Shown here: positions 38,091 to 47,521 of the stretch, in pieces
Layout of the letters: every line of letters starts with the position of its first letter
How positions within the stretch are numbered: the stretch's first letter is position 1
NCBI GenBank assembly: GCA_023053575.1
Contig: JAKZAP010000021.1
Span: 8,370,212 to 8,434,211 of the forward strand
Reading direction: 5' to 3'
Length of the DNA stretch: 64,000 bases
Source of the DNA: Branchinecta lynchi
Lineage: Eukaryota > Arthropoda > Branchiopoda > Anostraca > Branchinectidae
Program-made: the position numbers and the translations under genes
The notes under the pieces: model-generated
Told to the model about the DNA's origin: nothing
Seen by the model: the letters and a program-made list of their open reading frames with translations, nothing else
Database searches by the model: none

Positions 38091-38350
38091 GATAGATAGA
38101 TAGATAGATAGATAAATCTTTTTATTCGCCAAAAACTTATCGTGGCTAACGCCAAATTTGTTTGGTATAGTCAGTTAATATGTAAGCGTACTTCAACAGT
38201 CATAAATAACATTAAAAATGAATAACATCTCAATTTACCTCGTTAAACAACTTCACAAAAGACGGAACAAAACTCTTTTCGAACCTCTGGAGGTTCGGAT
38301 TGGGTTTTCTGTAGGCAATGTTAACGGACACCATAGAGATAGGGATGATA
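38091..38350 (-). mobile_element. LINE C-terminal fragment with (GATA)n tail
   Basis: The minus frame ends YRKPNPNLQRFEKSFVPSFV then KLFNEVN and a stop at 38230-38232. The tail is (ATCT)n on the minus strand (38091-38114). Shares the SFVPxF terminal signature with other LINEs here. Confidence 0.8.
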
Positions 38351-38782
38351 CTTGGTACTCTTCATTCAGGTGTCCTTTAACGACAATTTTGATCTGAATT
38401 TTGGCGAAACGAGACGTATCCTATTACGAAACATGGTAAAGAAATATCGACGTATCGAAAGTGAAAATACTGATTTATCGAAAAATCGAAAAAAACAGAT
38501 ATCGCCCGACACTAGTTTTGGTATAACCACATTTTCAGATTTCCGTCTTTAAAATCAAGAAATAAAGGGCAATATATCGAGCATTTAGTTCGGCCAATTT
38601 GAATAGATGCCGTAAATGCTCGATCTCTGGCTTTGATCTCACTGAGGTGCCAATACGCCATCTATTGGGTTTTGAACTAAATGTTCGATTTGTGGTGACT
38701 CTAGTGACTTGTGAAACTGCAGAAGACGCTCTACTCGATTCTTATCGAACCAATTCACCTTTTTTACAATTCTTCACCCCTA
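38351..38782. other. Unassigned; atatcga and atcgagcattta words
   Basis: Contains a hairpin tcgagcattta/taaatgctcga (38576-38622) and ctaaatgttcgat near 38680. No gene recognised. Confidence 0.4.
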
Positions 38783-39204
38783 TACTGTCTGAAGTTTCAC
38801 AACAAATAAAATAAGGATGCGCAGTTTGAACAAATAACACTTGGTTATCTGTTATGACTTTCAATCAATCAATCAATTTATTTTGCCAATATCATTATAA
38901 GATAGTTTGGACGCGTCACAAAGAAGACAATGATACAAAACACACAACATGCACAATTGAGATTAAGCCTTATGCAAACCAGGAACAGGAACAGGAAGAG
39001 CAGAAAAAGCATCTGCTGTTTCTGATGTCACGGTGGCAACGTTGGCGATTTCATGGTGACAAACAAAAAAGTCACCTGATGCTTTTTCGTCGGTATTTCG
39101 CCTCTTCCTGTATGCGTGATGTATGGAAAACAACAGCTAACATCCTAAGTGTTATCTGTTCAAACCGCGCATCCTTGTGTTATTTGTTTTAACTTCTGAC
39201 AGTG
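38783..39204. mobile_element. Tc1/mariner-like MITE with about 58-bp TIRs and nested LINE tail
   Basis: The left TACTGTCTGAAGTTTCACAA runs on to aaggatgcgcagtttgaaca. The right arm repeats this inverted (tgttcaaaccgcgcatcctt ... aacttctgacagtg). TA flanks both ends. A minus-strand retroelement tail starting (CAAT)n occupies about 38862-39110. Confidence 0.75.
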
Positions 39205-39545
39205 TAGCAGCTACAGTACGATTGAAAACGTTACTCCAAGTTAACGCGTTAAATCTCATGACCAAAAAACAAGTGAAAGAACTGGTAAAGTTGAGCCTAG
39301 ATGATTCGCCAAAAAGACAAATAAAACAGAACTATGGCAAGCTTATGGTAATAATATATTATGACAACCTCCTTTTCAATTCGAAGTAGCGTTTCCAATG
39401 GTACCTACTAAGAAGTACTTGCAAGAGCACTCAATTTCAAAATCATACATTCCCAAATTCTTCTGATTCGTTTTTGTAACGAACAATGTCGACAACCAGA
39501 AGCGACGTTAACTACAACATTCAACTTTATTCTGGGATAATTTAC
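39205..39545. other. Unassigned intergenic stretch
   Basis: Nothing recognised. Confidence 0.4.
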
Positions 39546-39797
39546 TACAAAAACATGCTCACTGTAAACAAAAAACCTTGCAGTAGCCTATTTGCTACTG
39601 GGATTAATTTTGTCTCTAAAAGGTAATTTATCTCTAATTCGGATTAATCTTATCCCAATAGCAACTACTGCAGTTAACTGTAATACTTACTCGCAGAAAC
39701 TTTTTACAGTGGGTACTCGTAAATTGGGATTAATCTTGTACCAGTAGCAAATACTGCAGTTAACTTTAATCTTTACTAGGAGAAACTTTTGACAGTG
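39546..39797. repeat. Tc1/mariner-like element, partly duplicated
   Basis: CACTGTAAACAAAAAACCTT, then two successive blocks ending agaaactttttacagtg (39711) and agaaacttttgacagtg (39797). Each has gggattaat and gcagttaact. The second block repeats the first in part. Confidence 0.65.
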
Positions 39798-40014
39798 TAT
39801 ATTCCTCTAAATAGGCGGCGGCAACGTCTGAAATGGCAAACAAACAACGCACTTAGGAAGATATCGACTGGAGGACAACTGAGGTATCACGGCTTGGAAC
39901 TTTCTAACTTAAGTGCGACCAAAAACTGGGAGACTTTCACTTACTTCTCTACCGCGTGACTAGAGAGTTCACAGAAATTACCGAGACCGCTCCACTTCAA
40001 GCTATATGGGGTTA

Positions 40015-40206
40015 AGCTGCGTTCACAAGCATACCTAGCCAAGCACAGATGCCTAGACACGTGCCCAGGCTTAGCCAGGCATCGAGTTCTAGAACCTGGA
40101 ACTCCGTGGCTGGCCCAACATCTGTGACTAGGCATGGCTGTCAATGGTGATGCTAGGCACGTGACTAGGCATCGGTGCTTGGCTAGACATGCTTGTGAAC
40201 GGGGCT
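40015..40206. mobile_element. Harbinger-like MITE, TSD TTA
   Basis: AGCTGCGTTCACAAGCATAC to GCTTGTGAACGGGGCT, flanked by TTA at 40012-40014 and 40207-40209. Interior gccaagcacagatgcctag words as at 20455-20645. Confidence 0.83.
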
Positions 40207-40269
40207 TTACACTAATCAAAGTTACGTGCAAGGTGAGTCAGGATCTCCACGCTTATGAGTTGAAAACCA

Positions 40270-40480
40270 AGGGCCCATGAATGTTTTCCCTCGGCCCAAG
40301 CTGACTGCGAATCGTATTTGAGAGTGCAAAACGGATACGTCAGCTGAATTTGAGTTGAGCTATATTTCGGCCCTTCTTGGCAAGGGCCAACTTCCGGCTC
40401 AAAGCGGCTCAAGCTGGAAAAAGGAACTTGTGGAAAAACTCTTTTTCCAAAACCTTTTTGTCTATTTTGGCAATAGTCCA
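40270..40480 (-). repeat. Copy of the CAAAACGGATA repeat
   Basis: Inverted relative to 22530-23069: ggcccaagctgactgcgaat, gcaaaacggatacgtcagct, ttcttggcaagggcc, ggctcaagctgga. Confidence 0.65.
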
Positions 40481-40690
40481 TTAATGATCTGAAAGTATTT
40501 TACAAGCAGGTCTTGCTTAAAGGACCCTCGCACTATTTACTCTTCAACTTACAGTATTTTAAAATATTTGAATACTTTAAAACTAGGCTGTACTTTCAAC
40601 AAATAACCCACGGTTTTGGCTGTTTTAAGCCTTTTCCGAGACCCGTTGACTTATTGCAAAAACAGGAAAACAATTTACATAACCGTTTTT

Positions 40691-42161
40691 ATGGCACTTG
40701 CCCTCCGGCCAAGCGCCATATAGCGATCGCAATTTCTGTCCGTCCGTGGGTCGGGCGGTCTGTCGGTCGGGATGTCTGTCGGTCGGTCCAGGTTTTTCTA
40801 GTTCGGGCACTTCCACACAAGCTAGGATGATGAAACTTCGCTGGCATATCAGGGACCCGACCAGATTAACTTACAAATAATCACTTCCCCAATCCGACTT
40901 TCCCCGGATCCGGGAGTTCGGAAACTAGGAACAACGGGAACAAAAGGTAGCAAAAACAGCGCTGCCCAAATGCGGTATCGATCCACGGACCTTTGTGGCA
41001 TAGATCCAACGCTCTACCACGGCCTACGACTTGATGTATTTAGAACCGAATGCGGGAGTAGGTACAGTTTAAAAATTAAAGTAAGACCAAGTGGTCAGAA
41101 GGAATGCTAAATACTAACCAGAGCAAAATAACTAGAGCTATTTTGCTGTGATGCTAGCTAATCTTAAACTAAACAACTCTCGTGAAACGTTTCCATATAA
41201 GCTAGGACAATGAAACTTGACAGGCATACCGGGAACCAACCAGATTAACTTGGAAATAATCACTTTCCAGATCCGATCATTGTGGGGGGAGTGGAGGGAT
41301 GAGAAATCCGGAAACTATTAACATGCATAACTTTGGAAAGGGTAATCGGACATGCGTGAAATTTGACATGTGTCAAGAAAATGTGTTTCAGATATTCAGT
41401 TTCAAATCCGGACCAGATTCGATATTTGTGAGGGGGGGAGGCTGGAGGGGGGCACCGGAAATCTCCTGAAACGCTTCCACGTAAGCTAGGACAATAAAAC
41501 TTGGAAGGCGCATAAGGGAACCGACCAGGTTAACTTGGAAATAATCACTTCCCGGATCCAGCCATCGCGGGGGGAGTGGAGGGATGGGGAATCCAGCATC
41601 TAGTGACATGCATAACTTTAGAACGGGTGATCGGACGTGAATGAAACTTGACAAGTGTCAAGAACAAGTGTCTCAGACGATCAATTTCAAGTTCGGAACG
41701 AATCCAATAACTGGGGGGGGGGGGGGTGCAAGAAATCTCGTGAAACGCTTAGACTCGAGAGATCGGGATGGAACTTGCAGGAAAGAACAAGCATAAGCCG
41801 TAGAGACAATACTGACAAAACAGGACCGGATCTTGTCACAGTTGGGGGAGTTTGAGAGGGTTTTCCACAATTTTGGTCATCACGAGCTGGGATACTTCCA
41901 AATGTGCTATGACCATGAAACTTGGCAGGCATGTTAGGGACTCTGTCAGATTGGCTTAAAAATAGTCCCTCCCCCCATCTGATCACCTTTGTCGGGGAAA
42001 CAGTTATCAATGAGTGGAATAACCATTTCTATTTTAGTAGATCAAGCCGATTTTCTGATGAAATGAATATCGGGAGAGAGATGCAGCCTTGACAACTGCA
42101 AACCGTATCTGACAAACATGCTAACTGTTCTTACATGTGCCATATGAGCTTTCAGCTCTTG
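40691..42161 (+). mobile_element. HINE-B, about 1.47 kb, nested in the TTAA MITE
   Basis: Starts with the hairpin ATGGCACTTGCCCTCCGGCC then aagcgccatat, followed by (GTCY)n (ctgtccgtccgtgggtcggg...). A tRNA-like module follows, then repeated modules (gatgaaacttggcaggcat; aactttagaacgggtgatcg; G runs). It ends GTGCCATATGAGC...AGCTCTTG. Insertion in a T-tract without clear duplication, as in HINE-A. Confidence 0.72.
40962..41030 (-). tRNA. tRNA-like module in HINE-B (degenerate)
   Basis: On the minus strand GGCCGTGGTAGAGCG resembles an A box with D-arm, and GGATCGATACC resembles a B box (GGTTCGANNCC). The stems are incomplete, so this is a tRNA-derived (SINE-like) piece, not a working tRNA gene. 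Confidence 0.45.
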
Positions 42162-42367
42162 TTTCTGAAGGAAAAACTTCTCGCAGACAACCGTCGACAG
42201 CGTGATACACATCGAAGGTAGCAAACACGGCAAGGGACAAAATCAACTTAGTTTTGTTAAAGGGGTAAGAATGTACCGTACGAAATTGGGGTCTCCGAGT
42301 TTAGAAATATATACAGTGATTGTGGAAGAAGGTTGCGTTAGTTTTACAGGTAAGACAGGTCCTTTAA

Positions 42368-42810
42368 GGATTTATTTGAACACGCGTTACGGCCGTTTAT
42401 TTCACAAACACAGTTTGCCCCACTCTTACCGAATATTTTATTCGGATAGGTTCGTTTATAAGATGAGCGCGGCGTGATCTCAACTGCAATTTCACATTTT
42501 TTGTACTTAATTTTTTTGTAATTTATCTGGTCTTTTTTTTACCAGACAGAAGCATTTAATTCTCAACGTTTAAGCTTAATACATATGTGTAAATTGATCA
42601 GCTGTTGATCAGAGTTTTCAGTTCATAACTGTTGACATTTCTGTGGCAAACTGTAGGCTAATGTTTTCCTTTTGTTTTGTCCTTATCCTTCGTCCTTCTT
42701 CTTTGTTGAAATGACGGGTGATACGTAAATAAAAATTAAAAAAATTGCATTTATCGTGCTCACCCCTGTACCGGAAAAGTGTGGAAAGCTGAACATCGGC
42801 TAAATGTTGA
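42368..42810. other. Unassigned; possible LINE tail
   Basis: 42690-42750 (gacgggtgatacgtaaataa ... attaaaaaaattg) resembles a plus-strand retroelement 3' end. Otherwise nothing recognised. Confidence 0.35.
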
Positions 42811-44503
42811 ACAAGAGCTACGAGCTCATATGGCACTTGTACGAGTAGGCTGTACAAGAAAGTAGATGAGAACCTCACAAAATACACCCGCCATCCAAAA
42901 ATGCGGTTCGGAAATAGAAATAGGATATTTAGTTTCACTCATTTCTGAGCAGTTCCGGCATCGTCTCGATTGTCTGCAGCAAATGCACATGACTGTTCAA
43001 ACTTTCATCCCAATAAATCCATTTGTTTGATCCCTAGACGTGCTACACGATTTCCGGTACTCACTCTATCTCCACCTACCGTGGCCGAATAAGTTCCATC
43101 CCGATCGCTGCACTCTAAGCGTTTGTCAAGATTTCTGGTTCCCTCCACCAGCTCCCCCCCCCCCCCCCCCCCAGTGACATCGGATCCGGTCCGGATTTAA
43201 AGTGGGACGCCTGAGACACGAGGTCATGCTAAATATCAACTTTCATCAAGATCCGACCAACCGTTCGCAAGTTAAAAATACCTCAATTTTGGCTTCCCCG
43301 TCCCTCCACCCCCCCCCCCCCCCCCAGATGGTCAGATCGGGGAAGTGACTATTTCCTATTTAATCTGGTCGGGTCCTTGGCATGCTTGCCAATTTTCATT
43401 GTCCTAGCACATCAGGAAGCATCGAACTCGCGGGATCACTAGAAATTAGGACCCCCCCCCCCCCCCCCCCAAGTCCCCCAAAGTGAGCGGATCCGTTCCG
43501 GTTATGTCAGTCAGGTATCTAGGACTTGTGTTTGTTCTTTCTACGAAGTTTCATCCGGATCTCTCCACTCTGAGCGTTTTTCAAGATTTCCGGTTTCCCC
43601 TTCCAACTCCCCCCAATGTCACCGGCGTCTGAGACATGAGGTCCTTCCATATACCAAGTTTCGTTAAGATCCGACGACCCGTTCGTAAGCTGAAAATATT
43701 TAATTTTTCCAAATTTTTCCAGATTCCCCGTCCCTCCACTCCCCTCAAGACCCACCCCCAAGATTCATCGGATCCGGTCCGGACTCGAAATGAGACATCT
43801 GAGACACGAGATCTTTCCAGATATCAAGTTTCATTAAGATCCGATCACCCGTTCGAAAGTGATGAATGTCCCTATTTTCCGGATTCCGCCCCCTCCCCCA
43901 CGATGGTCGGATCGGGCAAGTGACTATTTCCAACTTAGTCTGGTCGGGTCCCTGATATGCCTGCGAAGTTTCATCGTCCTAGCTTGCGTGGAAGTGCCCA
44001 AACTATTATTTATGTTTCTTGACTATGTCCAGGTTAATCAGGTCGTCAATCTTTTAACAATATATACTCCCGCATACGCTCCCTAATACATCCAATATTC
44101 CTGACAAGTTCCATTATCCTAACAATGTAATTTGTTTAGATTATCCACTTTGTTTGTAGTCCCGCATTCGCTCTCTCATACATGGACTCGTGGCTCAGTT
44201 GGTAGAGCGTTGGACTTATAACTCAGAGGTTCCTGGTTTGCTTCCGCACTCGGGCAGCCCTTTTTTTTGCTACTTTTCGCTCCACTTTTGCTTTATAGTT
44301 TCCGGACTCCCGGATCCGGGGAAAGTCGGATTGAAGAAATGATTAATTTTAAGTTGAGCTGGTCCGGTCCCTGATATGCCTGCCAAGTTTCATCGTCCTA
44401 GCTTATCTGGAAGTGCCCGAACTAGCAAAACCGGGACCGACAGACCGACTGACGGACAGAAATTACAATCGCTATATGGCACTTGAGTAAGCTCAAGTGC
44501 CAT
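42811..44503 (-). mobile_element. HINE-B, complete about 1.69 kb copy
   Basis: ACAAGAGCTACGAGCTCATA at the left. Modules with long C runs (about 43147-43172, 43311-43326, 43451-43470), aagtttcat blocks, a tRNA-like module (44184-44257) and GACCGACAGACCGACTGACGG follow. The terminal hairpin is tggcacttgagtaagctcaagtgccat before an A-tract. It is the longest copy in the window. Confidence 0.72.
44184..44257 (+). tRNA. tRNA-like module in HINE-B (Ile-UAU-like, degenerate)
   Basis: GGACTCGTGGCTCAGTTGGT then AGAGCG gives an intact A box and D-arm. The loop cttataa would place TAT as anticodon. The T-arm is eroded (cctggtttgcttccgc), and eight T follow at 44261-44268, a possible Pol III stop. Most likely a SINE-type tRNA relic. 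Confidence 0.5.
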
Positions 44504-44600
44504 AAAAAGATAGCAGTTTTGGAGCATTAAGTGACACTCAAAAGGATCACTTAACAAACAGAATATCATGGGCCCTTGCACAAACTGGAAAGGTTTCAAT

Positions 44601-45381
44601 GGAAGACGTTCTTGATCTGAATTCTAAGTTCTCAATTTCGCTTTACTTCTCATTTCTCGATTTTCGTCCAAATTACCATTTTTGCTCTTCTCAATTCTGC
44701 ATTCTCGCTTTTGAGAAAACACTGATTTTTCTACCCGTTAAAACTTGTTTATACGGCTTGGACACAGAGATGAGCGAATCCAAGTCCCGATTCGAATCCA
44801 GGATTCATCCTTCTGGCCGGATTAACAGAGTCTTCTGCTTGTCAGGCTTCTGCTTGTCAATCTTCTGCTTGTCAGGCTGGATTGGGATCCGGATTCCAAA
44901 GCTTGAATCTTACGAATTCGCACTAATTTCCAATCTTTTCCCAGTTTTTACATACTACGCTTAAGCCATACTATGACAAGCACACATGAAAACTTAGAAA
45001 TATGGTTTAGGCATCAGTGCTTTTTTGTTAAATTTAAATTTAAACTGTTACCTATATAAATGATTTGATTTTTGTTAAGTTCGGATTCGATTGGGATTCG
45101 AGTCCTCAGCACGAAATGGTGGATTGGGATCGGTACCTAGTCCTAGACTCAAATTCTGATTCGAATCCCTTCATGATCGCATTTACCCATGTCTGGTTGA
45201 ACATCCTCCCTTCGTTGACCAATCAGGAAGAAGGACAATCGAGAATTGACTATCGAAGCAACTTCTCGATTCTCCCAAAACGCTAAAAAAGGAGAATTGG
45301 CTTCATCTCAATAGTCATAAAACGCGGAATGGGAGAAATGAGAGGAGAATCCCAAGAAGAACTGAGATAAAAAACGCAACT
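44601..45381. mobile_element. Palindromic element E (copy 2), TSD AAT, with nested insert
   Basis: The right end GATAAAAAACGCAACT is followed by AAT. The left end is a decayed form (gaagacgttcttgatctgaa) preceded by AAT. The arms match 35378-35744. About 44765-45198 is extra: its edges carry inverted cgattcgaatcc/ggattcgaatc-like words, and cttctgcttgtcagg is present three times. Confidence 0.7.
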
Positions 45382-45811
45382 AATACATAACTGGTGGCAA
45401 GAGATGCACCAAATAATGTGTAACAGGGCACAACAGCGAAGATGGTAAACATCGACAAGTAAACGGATAATCGAATAAATAATTAAAAAACAACATCAAA
45501 ACGTAAGTTTCACTGAAAATAAACGACATGGGCAGTTGTTGTAGGCAAGAACTTCAGAATCTGGTCTAAATGAACAACTTGCTGCAGACCCGATTTCAAA
45601 TCTTTACAGGCCTCAGCACTCACCCCGGGAAACCCATACTTGTTGTCCAACTTGCACTGCATGCTGCTTTTCTAGTATTAGTGATATTTTTCGATGGTAT
45701 TTCAGCGATCTCGTGCAGGGAGCGCGATCGGGAAAGGTGCATCGCAGCTTCAACCAGACATAATCATTCTATCGTGTCTATTATTTTAAAGTAAGCAAGA
45801 ACCCGTACAAT
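45382..45811. other. Unassigned intergenic stretch
   Basis: Nothing recognised. Confidence 0.4.
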
Positions 45812-46299
45812 AGTTGCGTTTTTGTTCGACTTTTCACTCGCCTTTTCGATGGTTTTTTACTTTTTTTGCGTTTTCGTAAAATGGTCCTAAGCACTGTTTG
45901 ACAATTTCCCGTTTTTGTCAAAAAGGCAAACGCCGACTTTCGCCTTTTCCTTCGGCTTTTTGCAAAAAGGCAAACTTGGTAGGTGGACCAAGTTACGGTC
46001 TCCTTTTGGCTTTTTGCCCCGCTACTTGAGCCAGTATATCCCAAAATCCAATAAAACAGGAATTTGAATCAAAGTGATAATCAGTACTTCGAGACTGTCT
46101 CGGATTTTAAAGATGAAAAATACGAAGTGCAAGTAAAATACAAATAAAATTTGTATTTGTCAAAATAGGGTTTTCATCCGAGAAAAGTGAAAAGTCCACA
46201 AAACAAAAACGCGAGAATGTTAAAAAAGGCCAAAGGCCTGAAAACGATAGAAAGCCAAAACTGAAAAGGGAAAGGCAAAAGCCGAACAAAAACGCAACT
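45812..46299. mobile_element. Element F: AGTTGCGTTTTTGTTCG MITE, TSD AAT
   Basis: Inverted ends AGTTGCGTTTTTGTTCGACT and AAAAGCCGAACAAAAACGCA then ACT, flanked by AAT. The arms are built from gcctttttg/caaaaaggc words. Second copy 56084-58540. Confidence 0.87.
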
Positions 46300-46689
46300 A
46301 ATGGATCTCACCACGGATCATAAGTAGGATACTAACGAGGTGAAAGGAATCCCACCCGTTGGCACCGCAAGTATACGATGATTGATTGATTAATTGAAAT
46401 TTGGGTTTTATTGGGACATACATCCATGTAGACAAGAATGCCAAAACTGTTACTGTGCAGGAATCTTTGACCCAGCATCACTTAAAGCAGAACTGAAACC
46501 TGATTTCCAATTATGTTCCTCCTCCATAAAAAGGGAGGGCCAGTAATGAGAGCAGCGATAAGGGCAATACTAATCGCCAGTCCGCCTATTCTCGTATTGA
46601 GAATTACTTTTTTATTTTCAGGCATTTGAAAATACCGCCAAAGAACAGGCAGTTTCAACGTTTCCGTAACGAAATTCAAGAATGTGTGG
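46300..46689. other. Retroelement tail and ttaccgcc repeat; possible MMD polyA site
   Basis: 46378-46420 (gattgattgattaattgaaa, ttttattggg) is a minus-strand LINE-type tail. 46600-46680 is the ttcaggcatttgaaaatacc repeat also at 34850 and 35200. Reverse AATAAA occurs at 46611-46616, downstream of MMD. Confidence 0.4.
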
Positions 46690-47400
46690 GACACGAATAG
46701 GCTAAAACTACGGAAAGCCTCTTAAACCGCACTGTTTAGTCCTCTAGTACACCCAAACGGATGGCAAATAGAACTTCTTTCGACCAATCAAACTGAAAAC
46801 AGCTTAGTAATGAGTGAACGCTTACTCTTTAGGGTAACAAGGAGTCAACATAGTACTTCACACTAGCTGTCAAAAGCACTTTAATACAACCAATCGGAAG
46901 CTCTGTTGAACTATTTCGGCCAATCAGATAGCTGAAAATGCCTTAGTATGCAGCAGGTAACTTGCACTAAGAGATGCTCATATCACAAAAATTCTGCACA
47001 TTTCACACTAGATGTCACTCAGGAATAATTGATACAGCCAATTGGAATCTCTGTCGTAGTATGTCGGACAATCGGGAAGCTGATCACTGAGTAATGTGAG
47101 TAGTTGCCTTGCACTGTTTAGTAAGTAGATCACAGAGAACCTGCACTGCTTCACTTCGAACTCACTGGTTTCAAAATACAACCAATCATATGATCTGAAT
47201 CACAAACCTCGCGCATCAGGTAGCTGCACAATGCACAATAGTGAGTAGATGACTTAGCAGTCTAGATGCCAGGGTAACAGAAACCGCACAATTTCACACG
47301 CTAGCCAGTTCGGCAATACACCCAATCGGATGCTCTGTTGGGCTGTTTCGACCAATCAGATAACTGAACATGGCGTAGTAATGAGTAGATGCACCAAGGG
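46690..47400 (-). repeat. Tandem array of about 143-bp units derived from MMD last exon
   Basis: The phrase acacccaatcggatgctctg recurs as acacccaaacggatg (46749), acaaccaatcggaag (46895), acagccaattggaatc (47035), acaaccaatcatatg (47178) and acacccaatcggatg (47321), at spacings of 146, 140, 143 and 143. Each unit also has accaatcaga.agctga and gtaatgagtagat. The last unit overlaps the coding end of MMD. On the minus strand the other units still read like it: [37 protein letters not shown]...TEIPIGCI. The shared part covers about 30 codons plus about 50 bp of 3' UTR. Confidence 0.85.
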
Positions 47401-47521
47401 CGACAAAAAGATGCCAGATGGCGTGAGCGAACGGAATTCGGCCATCCGACTTGAAGAAGAATATCCCAACTAAGTAGAACATGCCGCCAATGGCAGTTTC
47501 TTCAAAACCGACTATTCCCCA
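47294..47521 (-). CDS. MMD: MMD exon 5 (terminal)
   Basis: Acceptor ttcttctag|TGGGG, phase 0. Encodes [20 protein letters not shown] then [31 protein letters not shown] and a 20-residue tail to TGA (47294-47296). HAIWH carries the zinc-site histidines of the family. Confidence 0.95.
   Translation of the reverse strand, partial: WGIVGFEETAIGGMFYLVGIFFFKSDGRIPFAHAIWHLFVALGASTHYYAMFSYLIGRNSPTEHPIGCIAELASV

Larger units (their letters stand above)
40517..42367. mobile_element. TTAA-flanked MITE carrying HINE-B
   Basis: TTAA-AGGACCCTCGCAC on the left and CAGGTCCT-TTAA on the right. The left 165 bp and right 205 bp are the two halves of the family. The break point is its T-tract (aaccg|tttt..tttctgaagg). 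Confidence 0.82.

Noticed and set aside
44184..44257. Functional tRNA-Ile gene
   Set aside because: T-arm and anticodon stem are broken and the piece is inside a mobile element; kept only as a tRNA-like module.
46730..47290. Alternative terminal exons of MMD
   Set aside because: The array units lack the conserved helix ([16 protein letters not shown]) that would have to precede HYYA, and contain stops; they look like duplicated exon tail, not usable exons.
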